From positions 74,322,426 to 74,386,425 of the forward strand of contig CM049309.1 of assembly GCA_026874595.1 (NCBI GenBank): a stretch of DNA of 64,000 nt. The letters run 5' to 3'. Shown in pieces: positions 1-13,281 of this stretch. Numbering within the stretch: position 1 is the stretch's first letter; every line of letters starts with the position of its first letter. Source of the stretch: Sipunculus nudus (lineage: Eukaryota > Annelida > Sipuncula > Golfingiida > Sipunculidae). The position numbers and the translations under genes were made by a program. The notes under the pieces were generated by a model. It was not told where the DNA came from. It was given only the letters and a program-made list of their open reading frames with translations, and made no database searches.

Positions 1-1748
1 TTATTGTATCTAGGATCCAAAATCTATATATAATAATTAAAATTTTATAATTTAATCCACAAAAAGAATACACTTGTAAATTGAACATATATTTTTATTT
101 TGACAAAAATTGATTCTTTTTGTGATGATAGAATATATTTAATGTACCAGAGTTATTGTGGTATATAAAACTATGTACATGCTGTTCTTTTAAAGTTATT
201 CGCCGTTTACAGACTGATGGTAGGTTCTGTTTTCATCTGTACTGACAACAGTCATATTTATTCACAAGTTTTTTTAACAAGCACCAGTCACATACATTTG
301 CCTAAAAAATAACATTTTTTCTCAAATGTTATTTTTTTGTGCTTTGATATCAATATGAATGCACATTACTAAATCAATGCATTTTTAAGATGCTGGGGCC
401 ATGCTACACATATCAATCAGTTTGAGCAGTCATCATCTCACCACACAAGCTTTTCTCTGCTGTGTCCACACAAAGTTTACACACACTGTGCAGAATCAGA
501 CTCGCAAGAGTGTGACTCTGCTGGTAGGGATTATGGGTATCAAAATCAAAGCCCCACAATGCACAGGAGCTTCTACATTCACCAGCAGCTTATATGTAAC
601 ATCAAATATGTTAAATTAAGAATTGTTTCCAAGCAAATCACATAAACATAGGTGTGTTTTTGGTAAGGATAAATAATATTTTGTAAGCATGCATATGTGG
701 ATAGAAACAGAAATTTTCCTTGAAATGTAAAAAAATTTAAGTTTGACAGTTGAGACAAGTAGTCCCAGCCAACCCCACAATTCTAAACTGGAGGAGGTTT
801 GTTTTGAGTAGAAATAACCTCTCGTGGAAGGGTGATAGTTTACACTCAGCCAATGTCACAGAGTGCTGTTGAAAAAAAAAAACCAACAAAATCTATGCCT
901 TTATTAATCTGTAAAAGGGAAATGACATTGTATAATTTCTGTATAAAAATATTCTAATGATATGACCGTTGTCACAGTTCAGTTGTTTCCAACTGTCATC
1001 AAAATGAAGGGTACAGTCACTGCATACTTAAAGAATGTATTGTAAGTGAGCCTTCTGGATATAAAGGTCTCTGTGTACATGGTTTTCAAAGACAGTGTTG
1101 ACAAGTGTCTATTTAAAATCTGGAAACATACATTTCCCATAAAAATCCATTTATTTTCAGCTAAAAATCAAACCAAAGTATCTGTGATATCTAAATATTT
1201 TGAATGTACACACTGTTTTGTAATATATTGGTTATATTCAACGAGTGATTGGTGTGCATAATGCATGAATAAATACGGTTTTCATACAGATTTTTTTTGT
1301 TTGTGATTTATCAAGTGCAAAAGTCTCATCAGCATAATAAACCAAAAGAAGAAATGAATAAATATTATGGAATCAACTTATTAGCTTTTTGGGTAATAGT
1401 TAAAGTAAGCAGTTATATATTGTGAGTGAAAAATATATTAAACAATCAATTTATTTTATCATTATGTGACCTAGGTAATTAACACAACGGCTGGTATATA
1501 AGTTATTTTAAGGTAAAGTAAGAACTTAACAAAATTTTCAAAATATTTAATCCTCAGTTTACTTCTGCTTCAGTTTAATAATGTTGCATGTCTTCATAAC
1601 ATAAAATAAGCAATACAACTTTTTCTCAGTAAAATAATGTTTTTAATCATAAGCGATTACTTTCAACAACATTTATGATCATTGACTGTCTATATTTCAC
1701 ACTTCCTGTCCCATAACTTGACTGATATCTTTTTTTGGATATTTCTAG
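1..1748. other. Intronic/upstream sequence of the CFAP144-like gene
   Basis: AT-rich sequence before the first recognisable exon. The short open frames here (for example 401-619 and 1046-1261) have no convincing splice context and do not resemble the N-terminal half of the family. I infer that the earlier exons lie left of the window or in pieces too short to recognise. Confidence 0.5.
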
Positions 1749-1852
1749 GTCAGTTCAAGTCTGTCATAGCCAGAGCAGCTCAAGAACCAGTGAGAAAATA
1801 CACATACCCAATGACAGAGGCTCAGGAGATTGGCTGGATCACAAGCCCACTG
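1749..1852 (+). CDS. CFAP144: CFAP144 penultimate coding exon
   Basis: A T-rich tract and TTTCTAG precede base 1749. The exon starts with the last two bases of a codon, encodes 34 residues (FKSVIARAAQ to ITSPL), and ends in phase 0 before the donor GTAAAT at 1853. Confidence 0.85.
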
Positions 1853-3055
1853 GTAAATATATTGGTCATTTTATCATCCTTATGTGTACACATATACCAA
1901 TTAAATAAGTCTCATAAAAATAACCAATCTTTCCTTTAAAAAAAATAGGCCTTTAAATTGTGAGGGGCCTTTGAATCTATTTAATTATTTTATTCTTTAC
2001 CTTTAATTCAATTGTCAATTCAATTAATACTGAAGGTCTAAATTTAAGACTTTCATTTAATTAAAAACAATTATTTAACCACAGTGGATGCTTGTTAATT
2101 TTTGCAAGTAAATAACAATGTAGCTTGCCCTCTGATTATTGCTGCCATCTTTGTTTTTATGCGACTGGACTGGAGCATTTTACTGGCAAACAATAAAATT
2201 AGATATTGAGCATGCACACACGTTAAATAGTCGTGACATTCAGAGTTTAAGCATTAATAACAATTTAATCAAGGGTTACAGTTTAATGCATTGAATATTT
2301 GATGTATTGTTACATCCCTATTAAAAATTTTATTGCAAAAGGTTTGGCCAGCAAAAGAAATTGTGTAATCATTCAAAACTATAAATATTTGGTATGAAAT
2401 CTTTATTTAGACATTGATAAAATAATTTTTTCGTTGACATTGCCACAAATCTTGCTTCAAAACACCATTACATCCATATTTTCTGTAGACTGATTAGAGT
2501 TTCTACATTGTGGTATATAAAATCATTTTAATTTTACTGATCATTATTTATTTAGATATTATCTCATGTATTCTTACCATGGAGAAAGTAATTAGCATAT
2601 GATTTACATATTGACATTTAATAAAAGTGAACAGAAAATAAATAAAAAAATCCTATTCAGCAATATTTGGTGGAACCAAGTCACAGAGACAGCCAGACAA
2701 TTTTATTATTTTCCACATATCAAGAATATTAATTTTTCTTATGACATTAAATAAAACTGAAAAACAAACTGTTCCAGACATAGTTAAGAGGATTAGATAT
2801 ATTTCTTATTTTTATCTAGCATTTATGTAGGGATTATTTAATGTCAATTTTAAATGGTATTGAGATCTGTTAAATCCATATACAGATATGTTATATGATT
2901 GTAACACAAGGTCTTTTTTACAATTTCAGATTGATGCAGATCGGAATGACAGGAGAATCCACTTTCCAAGACAGAATTCTTCTATAACCAGATACATGGA
3001 TCAAGCCTGGAAATCCAAGGAGCAAGCAGACACTGCCCCTCAGAAAAAAAAATAG
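1749..3055 (+). CDS. CFAP144: CFAP144 (FAM183) homologue, last two coding exons
   Basis: The 3' part of a gene for a small ciliary/flagellar protein. Family members are microtubule inner proteins that sit in the lumen of axonemal doublets and stabilise motile cilia. Two exons, 1749-1852 and 2930-3055, splice in phase to 75 codons ending in TAG at 3053-3055. Recognisable family features are an 'ARAAQEPVRKY' stretch, the core 'QEIGWITSPL', and then 'DRNDRRIHF' followed by 'ITRYMDQAW'; these match the C-terminal half of FAM183 proteins as I know them. The C-terminus is a lysine run (QKKK). The N-terminal half is not in view. An AATAAA at 3130-3135 is a possible poly(A) signal about 75 bases after the stop. 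The assignment is by recognition of family sequence, not a search. Confidence 0.85.
1853..2929 (+). other. CFAP144 intron
   Basis: AT-rich intron of 1077 bases with a GTAAAT donor and a TTTCAG acceptor. No gene or clear repeat structure seen. Confidence 0.8.
2930..3055 (+). CDS. CFAP144: CFAP144 last coding exon
   Basis: Starts directly after CAATTTCAG in phase 0 and encodes 41 residues (IDADRNDRR to PQKKK), then TAG. The acidic-basic DRNDRR followed by an aromatic 'RYMDQAW' block agrees with the C-terminus of the family. Confidence 0.85.
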   Translation: MDADRNDRRIHFPRQNSSITRYMDQAWKSKEQADTAPQKKK

Positions 3056-4430
3056 TCACAAACGTTTAATTTATCTTCATGATGTGTTTACATCTGGTTG
3101 TTCACAGGAAGACACATAAGTAACACGTGAATAAATCAGCTGTCATAAATGCAGGCACATTTGTCAAAGTAAGCTACTGGTCACGAAATGTGAGACATAT
3201 GTAAACATTATTAACATTCAAGTCTTGATTCTTCTTGAAGTGTCATTTTCAGTCTTATTTTTATAAATATATTCAAGATTTCAGCTGGTCTTTAAAAAGC
3301 TATGTGATTATGGATTCTCAAATAGTAATTCTATGTTGTGGTGTTTGAAATCTCAAATGATGGGCAGGTTGTTGATTTTGTGGATTTATTGTTAATTAAT
3401 GAGTCAAAATAATTTACAGATTAGGTGACTGGGTTCAGCTCCAAAAGACCAAAGAAAAACATCAACTGGCATACCCATGTTGGTTACTTGTATCATTTAA
3501 ATGATAACAAGTGAAAACTCTACTGCAGTTTAAGCTACAGTGAGCCTACTGATAGAAACACCTATAGGTATATGGTGCAAAGTTCAAAGTCAGTCAATAC
3601 ATGACATGTGCTGGTATTTCAAATTCTTTCTGTATGGCCATCATGTTCATTTAATAATTTTTTTTTGCATGATAACTTTTGTAATGTGTATAACCTATCA
3701 TGGTAATGTAATTGTAATCAATTAATTGTGCAATGATATATCATGAACACAACAGTGAGGAGGTCAGTGGCATCATGATTAATGTATTTTGCAATGTCTA
3801 GTACTGACATCTTCAGGGAAGCAATTCAGATGGCCACAATTAAAACCCTTCAAGTCCTTCTCACTTATTTGTAGTGACCAGTGTTAGCTAAATAATGACT
3901 TACAGATGTTTTCATAGTATAAATGTGCATATTTAAGATAAGATTATAAAGGTGATGCATGCCAAAAGAGCTTAAGAGGTAAGTTTTGAAGGGGTAGGAA
4001 AAAAAAACTTTGAACATTGTTGATTTATGTTAAGTATTATCTAACTTACTGAAGATGTGTGTGGATGTTTGCAAAAGTGAGTGCATTGCCTTTAAGACTT
4101 TTAAGTTCTTGTCTTAAGTTTACTTATATTAAGTTCAGAACATATTTTAGATAGTCTTAGACTGTTCAACTAGAATATTTCATTTCATAGCTACATTTTC
4201 AACTTACTCTTTTTTCATAAATATATTGGTTTTAAAGGACTTGTTTGCAAAACTCATGTGTTTATGATTACCATAATTTGTGCTTTAGTATATAAAAATA
4301 TATATTTTGCCAAATACTATGCAACTATTATTTACATATGTATTCATACATATACATTTATTTACATTGGTCTGTATATCAAGGTTCACACTCCATACCT
4401 AATTATTCAAATTTCTTTGAATAAAACTGT
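3056..4430 (+). other. 3' UTR/downstream of CFAP144
   Basis: AT-rich. Contains a candidate poly(A) signal AATAAA at 3130-3135 and a further one near 4421. Short open frames (3540-3725, 4258-4485) look like chance in AT-rich DNA. Nothing else seen. Confidence 0.5.
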
Positions 4431-5600
4431 CACATGTAACAAATTCTGTTGTGTTTTAGATCTTCATTCAATTTCAGTAATTTGACATTTGAGTTGGGGA
4501 GATCTAATTTTAAACCGAATGATACCGCCATCTGCTGTGAAGAGCTAAAACAATTTTTCACCATGTGCAGAAAACTGCTGAATCTCATCCAGGGCAATCG
4601 CCGGCCACGCCCCTCAGAAAGGTCAATTCCAGGATAAAATGTAAAACGCACATTTCTAGGTGTGAACGGAGTACATTGTTAAGAAATAAAACTTCAAGCA
4701 TCTTTTGTATTTCACCAGGTAAAAATATAGTACTAGTTTTAACTTACCTGAATTTGATGGCTGGAATATGTTCAAGATGTGCCTCTTGAGACCGTATTTC
4801 ACAGATAATCACCTTTGAAATGTTAGAGACAGATTGGGTATCCCTGAATTGAACATGAATCACCAGTTTAATAATCCAGAAGTGTCTGCCACAGATTCAA
4901 ATGATACCGAGTTTAATGCCTGCGGACGTTCCATGAACATCACTCCACCATGCAGCGGTGGTCAAGTAGTTGTCACAACGACCGGCCAACCGTGGTATCA
5001 ACGGAAAATTAACCAAGCCATGCGTGTCCCAACCAAGAGCATGTATTGACACGTTTCACTCATATGAACTGCCTAAACTGATTACCTCTTGTGATTTTCA
5101 TTAATTAGCAATTAGTGTTGCGAACAAATTGTTTCGTGCACTACTCAACTGCGCTCGTAGGAAGTCGACATGAATTTCTTATTAGGCTTTTGAAAAAGAG
5201 GATTATGAATATGTCATTCAACTTTGCGTCACGGCCACTTCATGATAAAAGTCTTAGCCCTCTCAGTTCGATTAAGGACGGCTGCACTTAAGATTAACTT
5301 ACAAATGTTAAACGAAAAGGAGTTCTTACACAACCAGCTTAATATATTGGACAATCTATGCACAGGCCTACGTTTTCAATCCCGCCTTATATTGTCAAGG
5401 GATTTAATCTTTTTGTGCGCCCACAATCTAAAGCTGTATTTTACATCAACGGTTCAAACACGGTTGGCTGTAGGATTTTTGAAAAACTCTTCAGCTCCAC
5501 GCGAGTAACTTTGTTTAAAAGGACAACCATGCAATATTAGTGTTTACATCAGGGCTACATGTTTAACCAGCGTGAAGCCACAAAAGTTGATATTTTAAAA
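4431..5600. other. Unassigned block of higher sequence complexity
   Basis: This block is less AT-rich than its surroundings and holds several short open frames on both strands (4449-4637 +, 4430-4651 -, 4834-5049 +, 5224-5508 +). The one at 4834-5049 reads 71 codons to a TGA and follows a possible acceptor (GAGACAG before 4832), but it lacks an ATG and I recognise no family. It could be exonic sequence, a decayed element, or a promoter-proximal segment. Confidence 0.3.
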
Positions 5601-5965
5601 CTCAATCCCGGGTCTTTTTTACATATTTCTTTCAATGAGAGAGAGAATCTAAAAATGTGGTGTTCATTAAATATACATATATAGTAACTGGATATTTTTA
5701 TGACAAGGCATTATGTGATTGATACACGTTTATAAATATGTTGTTAATTCGTTATTTATAGTCATGGCGGGATACACCATGCACATATAAATAAGTTACA
5801 CTTAACAAATTCCATCTTTATCACTCAATTCCATTATATCTTTCCTTTTAATGTCTCAGTCTCTTTTTATCAATGTCAACATCGCAGAAAGAATACAAAG
5901 TTTAACCACTTGGATATAGTCCAAGCTAGGACTAGGTATCGGTCAGCATATCAGAAGCGGATCCG

Positions 5966-6056
5966 GGGGGGGGGGGGGGGGTCCCCCTTTTTTTTTCCGT
6001 CGCCGCAACCTTTTATAAATGTTTCAGACCAATATTTGCGGCCTGGACCCCCCCCC
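5966..6056. repeat. Poly(G) and poly(C) tracts after a GGATCC motif
   Basis: A GCGGATCC motif runs into a long G homopolymer, followed by C and T runs. About 60 bases later there is a second C run and CCGGACC. The inverted G/C arrangement suggests the two ends of a small degenerate repeat. Confidence 0.5.
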
Positions 6057-6174
6057 CCCTTTTCCGGACCTGTTTAAAGTTTTATCATTAGTCCTGAAAT
6101 ATACCCAATACGTATAAGTATATACCCAATACGTATAAGTTTTTCTTAAAACATTAAAAAAAGTCAGTTTATTC

Positions 6175-6177
6175 ATA

Positions 6178-6248
<71 letters not shown>

Positions 6249-6300
6249 ATTTATATATATTTATATATTTATATATTTATATATATATATACATGTATAA
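6175..6300. repeat. (TA)n microsatellite
   Basis: Nearly pure TA dinucleotides with scattered TTTA interruptions over about 125 bases. Confidence 0.95.
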
Positions 6301-7724
6301 ATATATATCATCATTTAAAGCTGGCATATCTTTATAGGCGAACCATTTTAGTGGCACCACATTTTGCTTCGAGGCTTTGTACGCACACATTTCAAATGAT
6401 GGGCCAAATCTTTCGTTGATAAATGGCATTAAATACGTAATATTTACGCTAAAACCTTTTCCATTTCCGTTTACCTTAACCGTATAAACTCTTGGGTATT
6501 AAAATCTCGAGTTTGTTTAAACCACTAGCCTCTACCAGTTATATGTTTGCATTTTATTGAGGCATGAACTTTGTATGACCCTGGTTGCATATTCATGCTA
6601 CGATAATAAGCGCCATGCATGGCTGATCGAACTTCATTGGCCATGTGTGTCCTTATTCTTTTCTTGTGATAACGTATTCGTGCATGCAATTTGAACTGGC
6701 GAAACATAGCGGAAATTTTCTGTATTTAAACACCTTTGAGTTCTCAACGTTTTCTGAAGACTGCAATTCGTTATAATGGTTGCACTTTTGCCAAATCTTT
6801 TCTGTCGTATTTATGAAAGGATGTTAATCATATAAAAGGCGCAGAAAAACACATTATTAAAATATCTATAAGCTTTGCTCGGAAAACGGAATTCAATAAC
6901 ACGTAAGACTTCACTCCTAGCGCCATTTGGAGCATCTCACGACAAAATCGTCTTCGGTGAACTCTTACGCTTGTGCTTTTCTGGGAAAACAGGATCTGAA
7001 ATTGTCACAGACGCAGCAATCACCCAATCCAAGAATATGAGCAATCCGTCAATGAACACTCAATGTTCGGAATTGCACATGCCGGAGATTTACTTTTTAC
7101 CCTGAACGTATATCTTAAGTTATTCAAATGAAATATCACAGGTCGCCCTTTCGACCGGACGTTTAACCGTCAGAGTGAAAAAAGAGAAGCTGATATAGAG
7201 GTTCTGCCTTTGTGATAAAAAATAATCTGACATGTGTTGCAGTATACTAAATAACAAATAATAAAATACTGCAGAAGTTCCTTTATTATAAGTGCATCTA
7301 ATAATTTTGGGTAGTTTTTTTTAACAGTTTTTCGCTATTCTCACTTTACCAGTGTTTCGAGAGGATCCCATTTTCGCGATCTCATCATCATAAAGACCTA
7401 CACAGATTATAACCGTTACTAAATGAATTAATTATATCAAGTAATATGTGCGCACATTTGCACGGGGACCCAGCGATCGAGTGGAAATTATTCTTCATTG
7501 ATAAAGGAAATAATTTAAAAGATATCATTTATAACAACAATCTTTGAACATACAATATCTATTATTATTATTCATAATTTAAATATGTTACCTTTCAACT
7601 TGCCTTCAACGATGGAGTCTTACTGACGAAACTTTAATTTTTCGGATAATATCCCTTTCGCGAGTATCGCAAATTTCAAACCATCGCGAACTAGAAGGCA
7701 ACCACAGTATTCAAAACGTGGGGC
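6301..7724. other. Intergenic sequence, no supportable gene
   Basis: Mixed AT-rich sequence. A 76-codon open frame at 6875-7105 (+) begins at TTG, not ATG, and matches nothing I recognise. A minus-strand frame at 6525-6707 is similarly unsupported. Confidence 0.4.
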
Positions 7725-7971
7725 CTATGACCTAGACCTTGTGACCTAAATATCGATAGGGTTCTTCCGCTACTGGTAGAGGAACCAAATGTGAAAGATG
7801 AAAGGTTTGGGATGAAAAGTTGGCTTTAAATGTATCCACATGCTTGTTAAAAAGGGAACCTATCACCTTGACCTGTAACCTAGTGACCTCAAAATAGTGT
7901 TCTTCCCTTATTGGTAGGTAACCATACGTGAAAGATGGAAGGTTTTGGATGAACCCGTTAGAAATTAAATG

Positions 7972-8033
<62 letters not shown>

Positions 8034-8175
8034 GAAGTGGACACTGTGACCTTGACATTTGACCTTGTGAATTCAAAATCTACAGGTTTCTTCCCCTATT
8101 ACCAGATATGAAGTTTCTGAAAGATGGAATGTGTGGGATTAAAAGTTTGGGCAATACCTCAAAACCTATAGAATT
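7725..8175. repeat. Diverged copies of the TGACCT-type 145-bp repeat, with an internal (AT)n run
   Basis: Three degenerate units of about 145 bases, each with a 'gtgacct...caaaat...tcttcc' core and a 'gtgaaagatg' block. The same order of blocks is seen in the array at 53445-56050. A (TA)n run at about 7974-8031 lies inside the second unit. The 114-codon minus-strand frame at 7732-8076 only reads through this repeat. Confidence 0.7.
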
Positions 8176-8999
8176 CACAAATATCCTACAATTCTCACTG
8201 ATTTTACCTTGAAGTTCAAGGTCATCACTTGCGGAACACCTCAAACAACTTGGCTGAAAACAACAGAAGGTAAGAAAAACTTAACCAAAGGAGGGAAACT
8301 ATGTGGCACTTTAAACGTTATGAGGTTAACAATTATCCTTAGCAGCAGTCACTTGAAACGAAAGATCAAATCCCAGAAGTTACTATGCTTGAACTTACAG
8401 CGTTCTGATTTACATACCAGTCCATTCATCCAATTATTAAGAAATGTACTGCTGTATCAGATTTTCAACAAATATGGAAATATTAAAGATAAACGCCACT
8501 CTTATTGGCCCCCTATTGAAGGTCATGAACCAAACTTGATCAGGCTTCCTCCTATGATTCATATCAATGCATATGCACAATATTAAAGAAATCTATTGAT
8601 TAATTTTTCAGTCATTAACTCTGACTTTTCTCAAGTGGCAGTGATGATGGGGTATTACACGGCGCACCCCCCCCCCCCCCCCCCCCCAAAAAAAAGAAGA
8701 TGACAGGTGGCACCACTAGTCTTCAGTAAAAGGAAAAGCTATCCAAGATATTCTGGCAACCTGATTTAAACGTCTGATCAAGCCTGACTTGAGATATAGG
8801 GCCATTTGTTTGTATTTTAATTATTTCTGGGTTGCTCAAACACGCCCTGTAACTCGCAGAATATAGGTCACAGTGATCTCTTTACAGGTTTCAAAGGAGA
8901 CCTTAGAATCTCTTCTGTCAGCTGAGCTAAAAATAAATTGCTGTACCTTTCCTATAAATAAAATATTGCAATGGTAATCGACTACTTTTTTTCGTTTGG
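8176..8999. other. Repeat flank with a C21 homopolymer
   Basis: Continues from the diverged repeat. A 125-codon open frame (8209-8586, +) spans it, but its composition is that of the repeat flank and I recognise no domain. A run of 21 C is at 8667-8687, followed by A-rich sequence. Confidence 0.4.
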
Positions 9000-10440
9000 T
9001 TTACTTGTGACTCGAGCTTTTGACTGACAGTGCGCCAGCTATTCCAATGTGAGACATCTTGTGGCCGAGACTAATGCCGCATCCCTCATGGGCTCTCATG
9101 AGAGCTGCTCCTTTTCTTGGGTTGGATAACCGCTTACGTCTCTAAGCGTTCCGTATATCGATTCTCAATAGGAGTGTCATGCATCACTATCATCAAATTC
9201 TGCTATTGCTCAACGAAATGGGACTCTCCAGAACTTCCATGCACTCCTATCGTCAACTTCTTCAACTGCTGGATGAAAAGTAGTATATGCTGGATATGTC
9301 GGCTCTCTCAATGATCTTCCTTGTTAAAGAGGTACTATTGATGAGTCATCGAAATGACAGTGTCAGAGACCTTTGCTGAAAAGTATCCAGTAGCCTCATG
9401 CACCGTAGTTACAACGTTTCGTTTTCTGCGCCATAGCAGACACTGACACTGTGTACAGGAAGACTGGACAATTTCTCCCGAATGCATTCATCAGGCGTCC
9501 AAAACACAACCTGCTATGAATTCAGGCCTTTTACGGTTTTGGAATGGCAACTAGCCTCCTCGCCGAGGCTCACACGGAATATAAGACACTGACCTAAAGG
9601 ACAGGTAGGAGGTTCTTGCTACCTCAGCAAAAGGGTTGATGATCAAGTGCAGCATTTCCAAAAAAATGGCGGGAATTTAGGTAGGGCAAAATCAACTATC
9701 CCTCGCTGGTCTTAATCCTACGAGAAAGCGGGGCGAATCGGTTGCCGTCGATATGGAAATGGGTGCGGATGCAGTCTAACGAGTCTTTTGATTTCCCTAT
9801 GAATCACGATGAAACATGATGTGGAGGACCAAGAGCCCATTTAGGAGCCACCTGTGCATATTGCCGCTGTAGTTCTCCTAGTATCACACTGTGAACCCTG
9901 TTTGATCAACAGTTGGTGAACGAGTTGGAAGAACTTGGAAGGCGGCCCAATGCTGAAGACACGATATATCTCCCACAATCCATTTATTTATTATTCCAAA
10001 GCACTTTTTAAGCCTTAAAGGCTGAAAACAGGTAAAAGTTATATTCTCACCACTTCTGTCTCGGTCTGCACAAAAGTCTCTTCCCGTTCGAAAACGCTAC
10101 TTTTTTCATGTGTGTCAATCCTTGTGATCTTTCGCCATGTCCATCTACAAAATGAGTGCTGCAGAGAGCTTAATAAGGCTACAAAAACTGGTTTTCTCAC
10201 CTTATGCAAAGAGATTTTGACCACGGTCCTGCACAAAAGCATTTCTTCATTCTGGTACTTGAATAATCAGTCTGAGATTTTGGGAACATTACGCCAGTCC
10301 CCTGTCTTTATATTTCCTAAGGGATTCCATCGATCCGGCCAAATCGGGGTCCGGCTACGGAAAGTTCTTCCGGATTTCCAGAAGGACAATTTTTGGCTTC
10401 ATTTGCACAGCGGAAGATGACTCTTCCAGTACGAGTACTT
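9000..10440. other. Unassigned GC-richer block, possibly a decayed mobile element
   Basis: Composition differs from the AT-rich surroundings: more balanced base use and several interrupted open stretches (9117-9314 +, 10112-10420 +, 10039-10242 -). This is the texture of a decayed coding element, but I can name no domain and see no terminal repeats. A chance island or exonic remnants are alternatives. Confidence 0.3.
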
Positions 10441-12860
10441 TTCCTGCAAATAGCTAGAGGTGTCAGAATACCAAGATGCATCTAAACATGAACACTTGAA
10501 GACCCCTATTCTGACGAATTATCTACACATGCCTCACTATCTCTGAATAAAAATAATAAGAATGAAATAAAATTCCTAATTCTTTAATACAATCTTAAAT
10601 GTTCAATTACAGAGCCACAGATACAACTGTATTATCATATACATACAAGGAATTATTAGAAATCACCCTCAGATAGTATATGACAAACGAGACACTGTTA
10701 CATCTGTCAGCAGACAGGTGTCTGCCATAAAAAAAACCTGGCACTGTAGCCATACGAGCAGCTGAAAAATACAAATATACAATAAAAGTCCTTTGACAAT
10801 GGGATTCTACAAAAGTAATCTGACACAATGTGGTGCAAAACGTGCCAGTGCATTATAAGGGTAGCCATGGCCGATAGGTGGCACTGTTTACTGAATGAAA
10901 ATGAAGATATTCATATGATGATGAATGATGTGCTTTTACTAAGCCTCCTAGGTCAATGGTGCTCTACAAATGGGATGATCCCAAAGTTACATAATCTTGT
11001 ACATACAGAACAAGCGGATCTGCTGAATATTGCCCTATGAGCTCTTGCAAAATTAACTTGGGGACTTTTTGCTTTGAAGCCTAATGCATGACGACTAGAC
11101 CACGCCCCACATTTACATGTGTGTGTATGCGTGTTACGATAGTTTTGCAACCTCTCACGATCAGTTTTTATTTAATTTTGAATCATCAAACGTACTGATC
11201 AGAAAGGAGTACGGTCAAGAGTATTCTTGTTTCTATACACATGACAAAGATGTGGGGTGAAAACCGTTAGCTTATTATCCAGCAAAAGACATATCATTCC
11301 TTACCCCTACAAGACAAAACGTTAATAACTATAAACCTTTATATTTGTCTACGCATTTTTTTCAAGAACATACCCAACCATCAGTAACTGCAAACAGCAA
11401 ACACTTGTCTATAAAAGAGGGTCAAACCAACACTCCACAAAACATCCAATTCACAAATCATTCTATAAAATACTGCGGGCATTTCTAATAGTTGTCACAC
11501 ATTTTCAGTGATGCATGGAATTATATCAGATTATGGCAGTCAAAGACATTCACAAAATTGGCCCCGTTTGTAATGGGTATTAACACAGCCCGTTAAGTTG
11601 AAAAATCCTGCAATTATCGGAGTCCCCGATCGGAACCAGATTCAGAAACCACCGCCATACAGATAGAGTAAAGTTAGACCTAGTGTTATAATGATAAACT
11701 GGGCAATGGCTGGCTGACGTTCATGGGTTTCTTTAAACTTAATGAAGACAAGTGTAAGCAATCGGATGGTGGCAAATGAAATACTGAATTGTGTTACTCA
11801 AGTGCAAAAGTATCTGCATAACAAAACACAGAAATAGGCATGAATATTAAAAGTTAAATGGTTCTCGGATCATTCACCTACAAGCACCAAGAGTCACTTT
11901 CTACAAATAATCATGATGCTCCACGGAAAAGATGTTTTTTGAAAGGACATGCAAAGTGGATTACACCGCTATGGTGATACTCAAGCTACTACTCGGGGGG
12001 TGAAAACTGCAGTATGGTAAATGTATGTGTAATGTACTGTATAGTGTGAACTTGATCAATTTTGACTAGCTCTAATCTCTTTATAAAATATACTGACTAT
12101 GCATGAACATAGAAATTCTAAATAAACATAAATGAATATTTGCTTTATATACTGCCATATGTTTCATAATTACTCTTGCGAGTACTGCTTCTAAAACTCT
12201 TGTGTACAGAGAGGTGCGGGTTTTAATCTGGCATTTATAAGTATAAGCCAGTATTTCAAATTAATCAGGGGACTATACTGTCAATCTTGCTTAAGCCTTA
12301 GGGGAGGCATGGGTTGTACTTGATATACTGTGCTAGTCAATTTAACAGATGTTTGTTAAGATATTTTGTTTCTTTTGCTTTATAGATGAAATTACATATA
12401 AGATACTAGCTTTCATGCTTCATCAACAAGTCATATTTATACATATTTTGCACATGTATGAAGATGTGCATTTATGCATTAAGTGTTTCGATGGTAATGA
12501 GTACTTGAGTCTGAGGCAGGTAATGTCAACTGAGTACTGCAATCCAACCTTTGGTACCCGTTCAAGCTTTACGTTGTAGATTGTTTGTTCTACTTAAGGA
12601 ACCTTAGGCAAATGAGTGTGTTTTGACTGTTGACTGACACCACAGATACACATTTAACAGGTAGGGAACTTAACTGTGAGAGCCCATAACAATATCCTGC
12701 ATTTCTCATGCTAAACCTATTTGCGAACAAAAACTATGATGGTTGCCAGGCAGCCTTCATGAACAGCCAATAAAAACCAGGGTTATTATTAATACACAGT
12801 ACATTACAGAACTAAGACCGTACATTAAAAGTGCAAGTTTTATTTTGTTTGGGTAAAAGA
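10441..12860. other. Intergenic AT-rich sequence
   Basis: No gene or structured repeat that I can support. Short open frames on both strands lack splice or family support. Confidence 0.4.
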
Positions 12861-12864
12861 GGTT

Positions 12865-13281
12865 TCACTCATTCATATAAACTAATGTATATGATTTCCT
12901 TGAATCATCATCAGAATAAGTTTTTATTTTTTCCATTAATATTAAATCATTCATGCTTGGTGCTTGAAATGTGAAAGATAATGAATAAAAATACAAATGC
13001 AATACAGTTGACAACAACCAACATATCTGGTACCACACAGTGATTACTATAAAGTTACAAAAAATCTTTCTACAAAACTTACCACTAGCTGCGTTTTGAT
13101 ATTGTAATATTATAGTTTCATACATAAAGTAGTCTCTTAATGACATTTTGTCCAATGGAACATTTTTCTTACATAACAACAGCTGAATGTATGTGCGATG
13201 TTGATCATGTATTAAACCAGGTGTTCCCCAAGTGAGACCATGACAAAGACAAGAATTTGTGATTTGAATGAAGTAGTGCAT
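12865..13281 (-). CDS. Candidate exon or fortuitous ORF, no family recognised
   Basis: A minus-strand frame of 138 codons, long for this base composition. Within it, the part from 13281 down to 13083 ends at a strong donor (G|GTAAGTTTTG on the minus strand), and an ATG occurs inside (MSLRDYF...). It lies downstream of MGAT1 on the same strand. No domain is recognisable and the proposed exon has no partner exon identified. It may be the first coding exon of another gene or chance. Confidence 0.25.
   Translation of the reverse strand: MHYFIQITNSCLCHGLTWGTPGLIHDQHRTYIQLLLCKKNVPLDKMSLRDYFMYETIILQYQNAASGKFCRKIFCNFIVITVWYQICWLLSTVLHLYFYSLSFTFQAPSMNDLILMEKIKTYSDDDSRKSYTLVYMNE

Noticed and set aside
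7732-8076. 114-codon minus-strand frame with an Ile-Tyr run
   Set aside because: Runs through an (AT)n microsatellite and the diverged TGACCT repeat.
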